DNA of 64,000 nt from VAZQ01 sp036557665. GTDB lineage: Bacteria > Pseudomonadota > Alphaproteobacteria > Rhizobiales > Xanthobacteraceae. The position numbers and the translations under genes were made by a program. This document shows, one piece after another, positions 44,985 through 54,700 of the stretch. Positions within the stretch are counted from its first letter, which is position 1; the number at the start of each line of letters is the position of its first letter. The stretch covers positions 1-64,000 of the forward strand of contig DATBHG010000095.1 in assembly GCA_036557665.1 (NCBI GenBank). Reading direction: 5' to 3'. The notes beneath the pieces are model-generated. The model saw nothing but the letters and a program-made list of their open reading frames with translations, had not been told where the DNA came from and searched no databases.

Positions 44985-45983
44985 ATGAAAACCCGTATCT
45001 CACCCCGTACCCTCATATTGAGGGTTGCTGCCGTGGTGCTCGCGGCAGCGAGCGCATTCTCGCCGGGTCCCGGGTGCACGCAAGAGCATTACCCCGACCG
45101 CTCCGTAAAGATTGTCATTCCCGCGGCGCCCGGGTCGACCACGGATACGTTGGCCCGTATCGTGGCGGAGCATCTCGGCCAGGCCTGGGGCAAGCCGGCG
45201 ATTGTGGAGAACATCGCCGGCGGCGCGATGAATATCGGCGCTGCCACTGTGGCCCGGGCGGTGCCCGACGGATACACGCTTCTCATCGCTCCACCATCTC
45301 CCCTCTCGTTCAATCACCTCCTGTACCGCGACCCAGGGTATGACCCCACCCGATTTGTCGCGATTGCGCTGTTGGCGAAGATCCCAAACGTGCTGGTGGT
45401 GCGCAAAGACCTGCCGGTGAGCACGCTGCAGGAGCTCGTCGTCTTCGGCAAGCAACGCCCAGGCAAGCTTTCCTATGCATCGCAGGGAGTTGGCTCGACC
45501 GCCCATCTCTCGGCAACACAGCTCGAAGTGCGGACCGGAATGAAGATGCTGCACGTACCCTATCGCGGCGCTCAACCTGCGCTCACCGATGTCGTGGCAG
45601 GGCACGTCGATATGTTTTTCGACACGCTTGCGACTTCGGTTCCGCTCTATCGCGACGGCAAGGTCAAGCTGCTCGGCGTAGCTGATCTCCACCGTGCCGA
45701 CGTGGTACCCGAGGTGCCGACTATTGCGGAATCAGGGATCCCCGGCTTCAAATCGATCACCTGGTTCGGGTTGGTGGCGCCGCCGACAACGCCCGATGCA
45801 ATCGCAGAACAGATAAATCGCGAGGTCGTCGAAATTCTCAAGCGAGCAGAGGTGCGACACATATTGCACAACATCTCGCTCGAGCCTGGAGCCATGTCGC
45901 GGGGCGAAACGGCCGGATTTTTTGCTGAGGAAATGGCCTTATGGAGCAAGGTCATTCATGAAGCCGGCATAGAGCCGGAATAA
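44985..45983 (+). CDS. Tripartite tricarboxylate transporter binding protein (TctC/Bug), closing the operon
   Basis: A 332-residue periplasmic binding protein with signal peptide (LRVAAVVLAAASAFSPG) and hallmarks SVKIVIPAAPGSTTDTLARIV, AIVENIAGGAMNIGAA, HVPYRGAQPALTDVVAGHVD and VPEVPTIAESGIPG. GGGGAAGG precedes the ATG. It is on the same strand and 197 bp after HyuB, so it is the natural binding protein for the TctAB fusion at the head of the cluster. Its ligand should therefore be the substrate of the intervening enzymes (inference). Confidence 0.92.
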   Translation: MKTRISPRTLILRVAAVVLAAASAFSPGPGCTQEHYPDRSVKIVIPAAPGSTTDTLARIVAEHLGQAWGKPAIVENIAGGAMNIGAATVARAVPDGYTLLIAPPSPLSFNHLLYRDPGYDPTRFVAIALLAKIPNVLVVRKDLPVSTLQELVVFGKQRPGKLSYASQGVGSTAHLSATQLEVRTGMKMLHVPYRGAQPALTDVVAGHVDMFFDTLATSVPLYRDGKVKLLGVADLHRADVVPEVPTIAESGIPGFKSITWFGLVAPPTTPDAIAEQINREVVEILKRAEVRHILHNISLEPGAMSRGETAGFFAEEMALWSKVIHEAGIEPE

Positions 45984-46131
45984 CGAGATTGTGAGAATGA
46001 CCACGGGAGAGGCGGTCAGATATCAGGAAGGACCTGAGCGTGCGTCAGGCGGGCACATCTCCTGGGCTTGAGGCCACAGGTCTCAGTCGGGCTGCTCGAT
46101 TGAGATAAGTCCGATGCCTAACATACGTTAA

Positions 46132-46149
46132 TGTGAGCGGCCGCTCACA
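46132..46149. promoter_or_regulatory. Perfect 18-bp palindrome, candidate operator of the Crp/Fnr regulator
   Basis: TGTGAGCGGCCGCTCACA is a perfect palindrome 53 bp upstream of the Crp/Fnr-type gene. Its half-sites TGTGA/TCACA are those of CRP, but the spacer is 8 bp rather than 6. Autoregulation by the downstream protein, or control of the preceding operon end, is plausible. Confidence 0.6.
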
Positions 46150-46202
46150 AGGGGTACAAGGACAGGTAGGGAGGAGAACCGGCAGCGAGGATCGCATTCA
46201 GC

Positions 46203-47000
46203 ATGTCCATGGCTGAGTTCAAGAACCACGTCTTATCGAATCTCACCCCCGACGAAATCGCCCTCCTCTCACCTCTGCGCCCTGTCGAGCTCCGTGCAGG
46301 AGACTACATTCTCCGCGCCGGCGACCGGGTCGAGCAGGTCATCTTTCCGGAAACCGGAGTGATCTCGCTGATCACCGGTATCGGGGATGGAAGCGCCATC
46401 GAGATCGCGATGCTAGGTCGCGAAGGGATGGTGGGGAGCGCGGTCGTCGCCGGCCATGGCGGCGCCACCACCGATCTCGCCGTGCAGGCATCGGGCAATG
46501 CCCACAGCGCCCCACGAGGCAGATTCTTGCATGCGCTTGCTCAAAGCTCGCGGTTGAGCAAGCTCGTGGCGCTGGTCGATGCATCTCTGTTTGCTCAAGC
46601 CCAACAATCCGCCGCGTGCAATGCGGCTCATTCCGCCCAAGCACGCATATGCCGCTGGGTGCTGGAATTGCGGGACCGCTGCGAAACCGACGTGGTTCCG
46701 CTGACCCAGGGCTTTCTCGCACGCATGGTCGGAGTGCAGAGGACGACCGTGACGCTGGTAGCGAGCAAGCTTCAGTCCGCGGGCATCATCCGATGTCGGC
46801 GCGGCAAGGTCCGAGTGCTGGACCCGGTCAAGCTCGAGGATGCTGCCTGTTCATGCTATGGCCGGATGCGCCGGATGCGCAAAAGCCTGGAGCACGGCTC
46901 TCAACTGGCCACTCTCGGCGACGGTCGGCCTATTGCCTCGCCGCCGCCCGAAGGTGGTGACGGCTCCCGTAGACCCGGCGTGATCGCCACCGGGATCTAG
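46203..47000 (+). CDS. Crp/Fnr-family transcriptional regulator
   Basis: A 265-residue regulator. A cyclic-nucleotide-binding-fold N-terminal domain (LRAGDYILRAGDRVEQVIFPETGVISLI, IEIAMLGREGMVG) precedes a winged-helix DNA-binding domain (TQGFLARMVGVQRTTVTLVASKLQSAGII). No cluster of N-terminal Cys typical of FNR is present, and the cAMP-site residues are not conserved in an obvious way, so the signal is unknown. A perfect palindrome sits 53 bp upstream. A hairpin at 47010-47042 separates it from the convergent gene. Confidence 0.9.
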   Translation: MSMAEFKNHVLSNLTPDEIALLSPLRPVELRAGDYILRAGDRVEQVIFPETGVISLITGIGDGSAIEIAMLGREGMVGSAVVAGHGGATTDLAVQASGNAHSAPRGRFLHALAQSSRLSKLVALVDASLFAQAQQSAACNAAHSAQARICRWVLELRDRCETDVVPLTQGFLARMVGVQRTTVTLVASKLQSAGIIRCRRGKVRVLDPVKLEDAACSCYGRMRRMRKSLEHGSQLATLGDGRPIASPPPEGGDGSRRPGVIATGI

Positions 47001-47009
47001 ACGCGTCTC

Positions 47010-47042
47010 ATTCTCCCCCCGAGTGCAACCCAGGGGGAGAAT
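47010..47042. terminator. Hairpin between convergent genes (likely bidirectional terminator)
   Basis: A 10-bp perfect stem, ATTCTCCCCC (47010-47019) with GGGGGAGAAT (47033-47042), and a 13-nt loop. It lies between the stops of the Crp/Fnr gene and the convergent cupin-like gene. There is no strong T run, so termination is likely but not certain. Confidence 0.6.
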
Positions 47043-47088
47043 ATCGAATGGACCAGCTTGAGCTTGACTGGCCCAGAAGCTCTGTCGG

Positions 47089-47484
47089 CTACCCCGCGAA
47101 CACCGCGCGCTCTTGCGCTCGCGCTTCGGCTTCCGTCTTCGGCTTGGCCGGCAGCTGCAGCACGGTAGCCCCTTGCCCCTCGCACAAGAACGTAAGGAGG
47201 AGTGTCTGGCCGTCCGGCAGCTCGAGCGCATCATGATGCATATGAGGCTGCTCCTTGTTGATCTGCCGGAATATGGCGGTCTTGTGGGGAGTGGGCCCGG
47301 AGGCGCCATACACCGAGATCTCCTTGTCGAAAGCGAGCTCGGTGCCGGGCAGCACACATACCGCGGTAGTCGGATCCTCGGGCGCGGCAAATCCGCGCGT
47401 GCCGGTCCCGAAGTTGCTGGTACGCAACTTGTCGCCGACACTAGCGGGGCGAGATTTAACATGCATTAAGCTGTAATCGCACAT
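47089..47484 (-). CDS. Conserved hypothetical protein (rhizobial MCDYSL family)
   Basis: A 131-residue protein starting MCDYSLMHVKSRPASVGDKL, with an excellent ribosome site (AAGGAGC 7 bp upstream). The family is recognised as a conserved hypothetical in Hyphomicrobiales, but its role is unknown. The segment EQPHMHHDALELPDGQ could hold a metal site (three His). The C-terminus is a charged helix. It is convergent with the Crp/Fnr gene. Confidence 0.75.
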   Translation of the reverse strand: MCDYSLMHVKSRPASVGDKLRTSNFGTGTRGFAAPEDPTTAVCVLPGTELAFDKEISVYGASGPTPHKTAIFRQINKEQPHMHHDALELPDGQTLLLTFLCEGQGATVLQLPAKPKTEAEARAQERAVFAG

Positions 47485-47624
47485 GGGCGATGCTCCTTGG
47501 CTGTTAGCTTCACTGCTCTAACGCCCTGCGTCAGCAAGAGTTCATTGTCGCCCGGGCACCGGCCTTGACTCGTCATCACATCGTTGGGCCGGGGGTCGAG
47601 CGGCCAACCATGAGCGCGTGTGCT

Positions 47625-49601
47625 CTAGCAGCAACTGCGTCCGGCGGACCGCAACACATCGGCCACGGATGCGAGGGCCGGATGGCCTCGCAACTCTTCC
47701 AGTGCGACCGGCAAAACCTGCCGCCAATTGGGGTGCTCATCGACGGTGCCGGGGAGATTCACCTGGTCCTGCACGCCGAGGAGATCTTCCAGAGAGATCA
47801 CCAGGAGACGCGAGGGCGTATCCGCCAGATATCTGGTGACCGCTGCAAAGTCGTTCTGCTCGATCCCGTGCGCTCGCAGCGCCAGCTCCAGCGCATCGAG
47901 CGCGCGACGGCGATCCTCGTCCGTCTCGCCCGGGTTGATGTCCAGCGCCCGCTTGAGCAGCAGGTCGCGATGCGTGCGCCATCCGGCGAATGTCGGCAGA
48001 TCATGCGTTGCAAAGGTCACGAGGGCGTTCTCGCGGTACGTGTCGGGGCTCGCAAACCCCCCTCCCTGTGTGCGCTCGAACAACATGACCTGATACGACC
48101 AAATTCCCCAGTCCATCAGCGTCTCACGAAAGTTCTCAGGGACGGTGCCGAGATCCTCGCCGACCAGGACGCATTGCTGCTGCACGCTCGCCAGTGCCGC
48201 GGTAGCGAGCAGCGCATCGAAAGGAAGTTGGATGTACGTTCCGTCTTTCGCCGAAATGCCATGTGGAATGACGTAGAGTCGCCGCAGCCCGAGCACGTGA
48301 TCCAGCCGCACGGCTCCCGCATAACGCATCGCCGCTTGCAGCAGCTGGCGAAATGGCTCGAACCGCTGCTGCTCCAGACCGAGTGGATTGAAGCCGGCCA
48401 GCCCCCAATTCTGGCCCAAGCTGTTCAACGCGTCCGGCGGCGCCCCGACCGCAAGTCCCCTCAGAACGACATCCTGGTCGCACCACGCATCAAACCCGTC
48501 GCTCCGCACTCCGACCGCGATATCCAAATAAAGCCCGATGGGCATTCCTCGGGCATGAGCCCGCAGCCGGCATGCTGCAAGTTGCTCGTGGGCAACCCAC
48601 TGCACGAATTCGAAAAAGCCGATGCGTGTCGGCTCGGACTCGCGAAGAGATGCGAGTGCTTCCGCGGTCCCCTCGCGCAGCTCCTGCGGCCATTCCCACC
48701 AAGGGCGACCAAATTTGCGGCGCAGAAATTCGAAGCAGGCAAACCGAAACAGCAGGTGGGCGTGGTGCTCGCGAAACCGATCGAACTCGCCGCGCCGTTG
48801 CGGCGAGGCAGCTGCACGAAATCCGGCATAGGCGATTTCCATGCCGCGTGTCTTGAGGCTTGCAACTGCACGGTAGTCCAAGCCTTGGTCCCCTCGCGGC
48901 CGACGAAGCTCGTCCTCGAGCCCCGCGGCGCGTATTCCGGGAAACTCGGGTATGGCCTCGACATCGATGTACAACGCGTTGAGGAACAAGCGGCTGTTGG
49001 GAAAGTACGGGCTCGGCTCCTCCATCCGGTCGTCCATCAAACAGTGGAGCGGGTTGAGTCCGATTGCAGCCGCCCCGAGGTCCGCCGCCGCATCGATCAG
49101 CTCGAGGAGATCCGAAAAATCGCCGTGCCCCCAGTTGCGCCGCGACCGCAGCGCATAAAGCTGGACGGCCAGCGCCCACATCCGCCGCGGCGCGGCCGGA
49201 TCGCCTTGATGGGCCCGGCGAGGAGCAACAATGAGCGGCGCCTCCTCCGGCCCTCCCTTTTCGCCATCTGCTATTGCCGTCAGGCCATAGAGTCCGTACG
49301 GCAGATGCTCCGGCAGTTTCAGCAGCGGCGAAATGGTCTCGCCATGCGCCAGCCTGCTATCCGAGAGGACCTCCCAGCGCAGGCGGACACCTTCTGGCCC
49401 ATTCAGCCTGACTTGCGCTTGGGACCCATCCCTAATCACAATGGGTCCCGGCAATGAGCGCCGGGCCGCGCTTCTGCCCGCGGCCAGTGCCTCCAGTACG
49501 CGAGACAGTACGTCGGGCGCTACTCTGTGGAGCTCGCCCACTCCGTCCCAATACTCGGTGGCCACTCCCGCGCGGGCGGCGCGATCACTGAGGTCATCCA
49601 T
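47625..49601 (-). CDS. malQ: 4-alpha-glucanotransferase (amylomaltase)
   Basis: A 658-residue GH77 enzyme from ATG 49601. Catalytic residues are in VRLDHVLGLRRLY (nucleophile Asp), VLVGEDLGTVP (acid/base Glu) and FATHDLPTFAGW (Asp). The segment SPYFPNSRLFLNALYIDVEAIPEF-type text is typical. It transfers maltooligosaccharide units between alpha-1,4-glucans in the cytoplasm. It is divergent from glgE across 190 bp and likely co-regulated with the glucan operon. The frame is open up to 49781, but the family N-terminus fits the start chosen here. Confidence 0.93.
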   Translation of the reverse strand: MDDLSDRAARAGVATEYWDGVGELHRVAPDVLSRVLEALAAGRSAARRSLPGPIVIRDGSQAQVRLNGPEGVRLRWEVLSDSRLAHGETISPLLKLPEHLPYGLYGLTAIADGEKGGPEEAPLIVAPRRAHQGDPAAPRRMWALAVQLYALRSRRNWGHGDFSDLLELIDAAADLGAAAIGLNPLHCLMDDRMEEPSPYFPNSRLFLNALYIDVEAIPEFPGIRAAGLEDELRRPRGDQGLDYRAVASLKTRGMEIAYAGFRAAASPQRRGEFDRFREHHAHLLFRFACFEFLRRKFGRPWWEWPQELREGTAEALASLRESEPTRIGFFEFVQWVAHEQLAACRLRAHARGMPIGLYLDIAVGVRSDGFDAWCDQDVVLRGLAVGAPPDALNSLGQNWGLAGFNPLGLEQQRFEPFRQLLQAAMRYAGAVRLDHVLGLRRLYVIPHGISAKDGTYIQLPFDALLATAALASVQQQCVLVGEDLGTVPENFRETLMDWGIWSYQVMLFERTQGGGFASPDTYRENALVTFATHDLPTFAGWRTHRDLLLKRALDINPGETDEDRRRALDALELALRAHGIEQNDFAAVTRYLADTPSRLLVISLEDLLGVQDQVNLPGTVDEHPNWRQVLPVALEELRGHPALASVADVLRSAGRSCC

Positions 49602-49790
49602 CCCGCCGCATCTCGCATGCTTATCACGCGCGACCCTCCCTACCGTCCCCGCGACAAGCATTGAGGGGGAGGCGCGCACTTGCAAGAAGGCACGGGGAAT
49701 GGAACCAAGGAGGGTATTGTCGGTTCCACTCGGCACCTGCCTTGCACCGTCCGGGCCGGGGTTGCCGGGACGGCAGAGCACGAACGCGCT

Positions 49791-51761
49791 GTGACAGCCT
49801 ACGCAAGCAACCCGTCAGTCCGCGACCTCTCCGGTCAGCGCATCTGGATCGAAGACATTTATCCCCTCGTGGACGGCGGCCGGTACCCCGTCAAGCGGGT
49901 TATCCACGAGCCCGTCGAAATTTGGGCCGACGTGTTCAGGGATGGACACGGCATTTTGGCGGCGGATCTGCTGTGGCGCTTTGAAACAGCGGGGCGGTGG
50001 AGTCGCACTCCAATGCGCCTTCACGGTAACGACCGCTGGTTCGCAAACTTCACCCCCGCCAAGGTGGGACGCTATGTTTACGCAGTCGAAGCCTGGACTG
50101 ATGCGTTTGCTACATGGCGGCATGGCTTCATCGCAAAGCGCGACGCTGGCCTGGACGTCACATTGGAAATACAGGAAGGCGTACTCCTGCTCGAGCTGCT
50201 GAAATCCCGCGCCGGTGCTCGCCTGCGCGGCGGGAGCTGCAGCATGCCCGCCATTGCCGGCGCACAAGTCGTAGCAGCAGCCGGTGGGGATCTTCTCTCC
50301 GACAAGCTCGCTGGCTTGGCCAGGGGCTGGGAAAAGCCGGACCTCGCGCGCAGCATCGATTGTCCGCTCGTGGCAGATCGGCCGCTGGCGCGGGCAGGCG
50401 CGTGGTACGAGATGATGCCGCGCAGCCAGGCACCTCTCGACGGGACCCACGGGACATTCAGCGACTGTATCCGACGGCTACCCGACATCGCCGGCCTCGG
50501 TTTCGACGTGCTTTATCTCACACCCATACATACGATCGGCAGAGTCAATCGGAAGGGACGCAATAATGCCTTGCGCGCCGAGCCGAACGATCCCGGCAGC
50601 CCTTATGCGATCGGCTCGAGCGAGGGCGGACATGACAGCGTGCACCCCGAGCTTGGAACGCTCGATGATTTTCGCCGCCTGGTAAAAGCGTGCAGCGAGC
50701 ATGGATTGGAGGTCGCACTCGATTTTGCGATCCAGTGCTCGCCGGACCACCCGTGGCTGACGCAACATCCAGAATGGTTCAGGCGGCGGGCCGATGGCTC
50801 GATCCAGCACGCCGAGAACCCACCCAAGAAATACGAGGATATCGTCAACCCGGAGCTCTATGGCCCGAACCGGGATTCATTATGGACGGCGTTGCGTGAC
50901 GTTGTGCTGTTCTGGATGAATCAAGGGGTCCGTATCTTTCGCGTCGACAACCCACATACAAAACCGTTGCCCTTCTGGGAGTGGCTGATTCGCGACGTGC
51001 AGACGATCGATCCGAACGTGATCTTCCTTTCCGAGGCATTCACGCGGCCCAAAGTGATGAAGGCACTCGCGAAGCTCGGCTTCAGCCAGTCCTACACCTA
51101 CTTCACTTGGCGCACGACAAAGGAGGAGCTGCAAGCCTACCTGAGCGAGCTCACGGGCTACCCGGAGCGGGAATATTTTCGGCCCAATTTCTTTGTCAAC
51201 ACCCCCGATATCCTGCCGTATCATTTGCAGACCGGCGAGCCGTGGATCTTCAAGGCCCGTGTCGCGCTCGCCGCTACCCTGTCCGGCAGCTACGGCATTT
51301 ACAACGGCTTCGAGCTGTTGGAGCATGAGCCAATTCCAGGGAGAGAGGAGTATCTCAACTCGGAGAAATACGAGCTCAAGAGCCGGGACTGGGATCAGGC
51401 CGGCAACATCAAGCCTTATATCGCGCAGCTCAACCGCATTCGCAAAGCAAACCCGGCGTTGTTGCAGACGAGCAACCTGCGGTTTGCGCAAGTGGATGAT
51501 CAGGAGGTGATCGGCTACGTCAAGGAATCGGTGAGCTGCGACAACGCGGTTGCAGTAGCGGTCGCATTGGCAAAGCAGGGACCGCGGGAGCTCTGGTTCC
51601 ATTTCGGCGAGATCGAAATCGGCCCGGCTGGCGCGCGTCGACGTGTCAAGAGCATCGAAAACGTGATCACGGGGGAACGCCATGCGATCGAATGGGGAGG
51701 CGTGCGCTTGCGCATCGATCAGGAGCAGGATCCCGCTTTGATATTCCGCTGTTTTCCCTGA
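49791..51761 (+). CDS. glgE: Alpha-1,4-glucan:maltose-1-phosphate maltosyltransferase
   Basis: A 656-residue GH13_3 enzyme. The GlgE N-terminus IWIEDIYPLVDGGRYPVKR is followed by the beta-domain and insertion, then nucleophile Asp386 in RIFRVDNPHTKPLPFWEW and Glu415 in IFLSEAFTRP. It adds maltosyl units from maltose-1-phosphate to alpha-glucans. GTG 49791 is favoured because it gives the family's usual length; a TTG at 49680 would add 37 residues. The neighbour downstream makes its substrate through TreS and maltokinase. Confidence 0.95.
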   Translation: MTAYASNPSVRDLSGQRIWIEDIYPLVDGGRYPVKRVIHEPVEIWADVFRDGHGILAADLLWRFETAGRWSRTPMRLHGNDRWFANFTPAKVGRYVYAVEAWTDAFATWRHGFIAKRDAGLDVTLEIQEGVLLLELLKSRAGARLRGGSCSMPAIAGAQVVAAAGGDLLSDKLAGLARGWEKPDLARSIDCPLVADRPLARAGAWYEMMPRSQAPLDGTHGTFSDCIRRLPDIAGLGFDVLYLTPIHTIGRVNRKGRNNALRAEPNDPGSPYAIGSSEGGHDSVHPELGTLDDFRRLVKACSEHGLEVALDFAIQCSPDHPWLTQHPEWFRRRADGSIQHAENPPKKYEDIVNPELYGPNRDSLWTALRDVVLFWMNQGVRIFRVDNPHTKPLPFWEWLIRDVQTIDPNVIFLSEAFTRPKVMKALAKLGFSQSYTYFTWRTTKEELQAYLSELTGYPEREYFRPNFFVNTPDILPYHLQTGEPWIFKARVALAATLSGSYGIYNGFELLEHEPIPGREEYLNSEKYELKSRDWDQAGNIKPYIAQLNRIRKANPALLQTSNLRFAQVDDQEVIGYVKESVSCDNAVAVAVALAKQGPRELWFHFGEIEIGPAGARRRVKSIENVITGERHAIEWGGVRLRIDQEQDPALIFRCFP

Positions 51762-51768
51762 GCGTGCC

Positions 51769-54700
51769 GTGGATGCCACTGCGGACATTAAACTTGAGCC
51801 CAAGCTCGATATTGACGAGCTCTGGTTCAAGGACGCCATAGTATATCAGCTTCACGTAAAGGCGTTCGCCGACAGCAACAACGACGGCATCGGGGATTTC
51901 GTCGGCCTCACGCAGAAGCTCGATTATCTGCATGAGCTCGGCATTACAACATTGTGGCTCCTGCCGTTCTATCCGTCCCCGGGGCGGGACGACGGCTACG
52001 ATATTTCCGATTACCGTCGCATAAATCCCGATTTCGGCACCATGCATCAGTTCCGGCGTTTCATGCAGGAAGCCAAACGTCGCAAGCTGCGGGTGATCAC
52101 GGAGCTCGTGATCAATCATACTTCGGATCAGCATCCCTGGTTCAAGCGAGCGCGGCGCAGCCGGCCGGGCTCCGATGCGCGCAACTGGTATGTCTGGAGC
52201 GACACCGACCAGCGCTACGCGGGAACGCGGATCATCTTCAGCGACACAGAGAAATCGAATTGGTCCTGGGATCCCGACGCGGGTGCCTATTACTGGCACC
52301 GTTTCTTCTCGCATCAGCCGGACCTCAATTTCGATAACCCCCGGGTTCTCCTCGCTCTGGTGCAGGTGATGCGGCGCTGGCTCGACATGGGCGTGGACGG
52401 GTTTCGTCTCGACGCGATTCCGTATCTGTGCGAGCGCGAAGGCACCAACAACGAGAACCTGGCGGAGACGCACGCCATCATCAAGCGCATTCGTGCCGAG
52501 CTCGACGCGTACGCTCCCGGCAAGCTGCTCCTGGCCGAAGCCAATCAATGGCCTGAGGATGTCAGCGCCTATTTCGGCGAGGGCGATGAATGCCACATGG
52601 CGTATCACTTTCCTCTAATGCCCCGCATCTATATGGCAATCGCGCAGGAAGACCGTTTTCCGATCACGGATATTCTGCGTCAGACGCCGGACATTCCATC
52701 CAACTGCCAATGGGCTCTGTTTTTGCGCAATCATGACGAGCTCACGCTCGAAATGGTGACCGACGTCGAGCGCGATTATCTCTGGTCGACCTATGCAACG
52801 GACCCACGCGCCCGGCTCAATCTCGGCATCAGACGGCGGCTCGCGCCCTTGATGGACAACGATCGCCGCAAGATCGAGTTGATGAACTCCCTCCTGCTCT
52901 CTCTGCCCGGTACTCCGATCCTGTACTATGGCGACGAGATCGGCATGGGCGACAACATCTATCTTGGCGACCGCAATGGCGTCCGCACCCCCATGCAATG
53001 GACTTCAGATCGCAACGGTGGCTTTTCACGTTGCGATCCGGCGCGTCTTTACCTGCCTATGATCATGGATCCGGTTTACGGATACGAAGCAGTCAACGTG
53101 GAGGCGCAGTCCCGAAGTCTCGCCTCGCTGCTGAGCTGGACGAAGCGCCTGATTGCGGTGCGTAAGTCGAGCAAGGTATTCGGCCGCGGCTCCTTGAGCT
53201 TCATTCGCCCGACGAACCGCTCGGTGCTGGTCTATGTGCGCCAATATGGCGACGAAGTTTTGGTTTGCATCGCGAACCTGTCGCGTTCCGCGCAGGCCGC
53301 CGAGATCGATCTGTCGCCCTGGCGAGGACGCCGTCCGCTGGAGCTCTTGGGTCGCGCCAGCTTTCCGCCGATCGGCGAGGCCCCCTATCTTGTGACGCTC
53401 ACGCCGTATGGCTTCTTCTGGCTGCAACTGTGCGAGCTGCGTGAAGCGGCTGCGGCGGTCCCCATAGCACCCGAATTCGAAACGCTCGTCGTTACCAGCG
53501 GGTGGAAGTCGCTCATGCAAGAACGCTCCCGCATGGTCCTGGAGCGAGACGTGCTACCGGCTTTTCTGGCGAGCCGGCGTTGGTTCGCCGAACGGGGCAA
53601 CAACTTGATCTCGACCCGCATAAGCGGCTCGCTGCCGTTGCCTTCCCCGGAAGCCGAGCTCGGGATTGCGCTCGTCGAAGCCGCAGGCCGTCAGCGCCCT
53701 GCGACCTACCTGTTGCCCCTTTCGATCCGGTGGACACGGCTGGAACGTGAACGTCATAGTCCCAGCTCGCTCGCCGCGATACGCCGGGGAGCGCGCGAGG
53801 GCACCTTGCTCGATGCAGCTGCAGACCCGGGCTTCATCGCGCTCGTATTGGACTGCGTGCGCCAGTCCCGGGTGCTCGAATGGGACGACCGCCGGATCGA
53901 GTTTCGTCCTACGCTCGCGTTTGCGGATGACGCTCCGGCCAGCCTCGAAAACATCCGCACCGTCGACACCGAGCAGTCCAACACGACGGCGCTCATTTCC
54001 AACAGCTATGTGGTCAAGCTGTTTCGACGGATCGAACCGGGTGTGAATCCCGAGATCGAGCTCGGCCGCTATCTGACTGAGACGGTGCGTTTCCCGAACA
54101 CGCCTGCTTTGCTCGGTACCGCGGAGCTGCGACAGAACGGATCGGTTGCCGCGGTCGCGGTGGTGCATCGCTTCGTCGAAAATCAGGGCGATGCCTGGAC
54201 TGTGACGAACGCTTATCTCGACCGGTTCGTCGAGGAGCAGAGATTGCTCACGGCCGAAGCGGCCGGGCACAGCGACGAGCAGACAGCCTATCTGCACCGG
54301 ATCGAGCACGTGGGACAGCGAGTAGCGGAGCTGCAGCTTGCGTTGGCAAGCGGAGCAGATATGGCGGACTTCGCTCCCGAAACCATATCCAGAGCCGACG
54401 TCCGACGCTGGAAGGATGATTTCCTCCAGCGAGCGCTTCACACTTTGGATCACCTGAAAACGCGCCGCTCCGATCTGCGCGAAAGCGATCGAGCGCTCGT
54501 CGATCGACTCTCGCCTGCGCGCGACTCCTTTCGCTCCTTGCTGGATGACCTTTTGCCGGAATCACTCGATGCAGTGAAAATCCGTAATCACGGCGATTTT
54601 CATCTTGGTCAGATGCTGATCGTGAAAGACGACGTTTTCATCATCGACTTTGAAGGGGAACCGCGGCGCAGCGTCGAGGATCGACGGCGGAAAGCGCCGG

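Noticed and set aside
47565..49457. Plus-strand frame of 630 codons
   Set aside because: It is antisense to malQ, whose catalytic motifs are intact on the minus strand.
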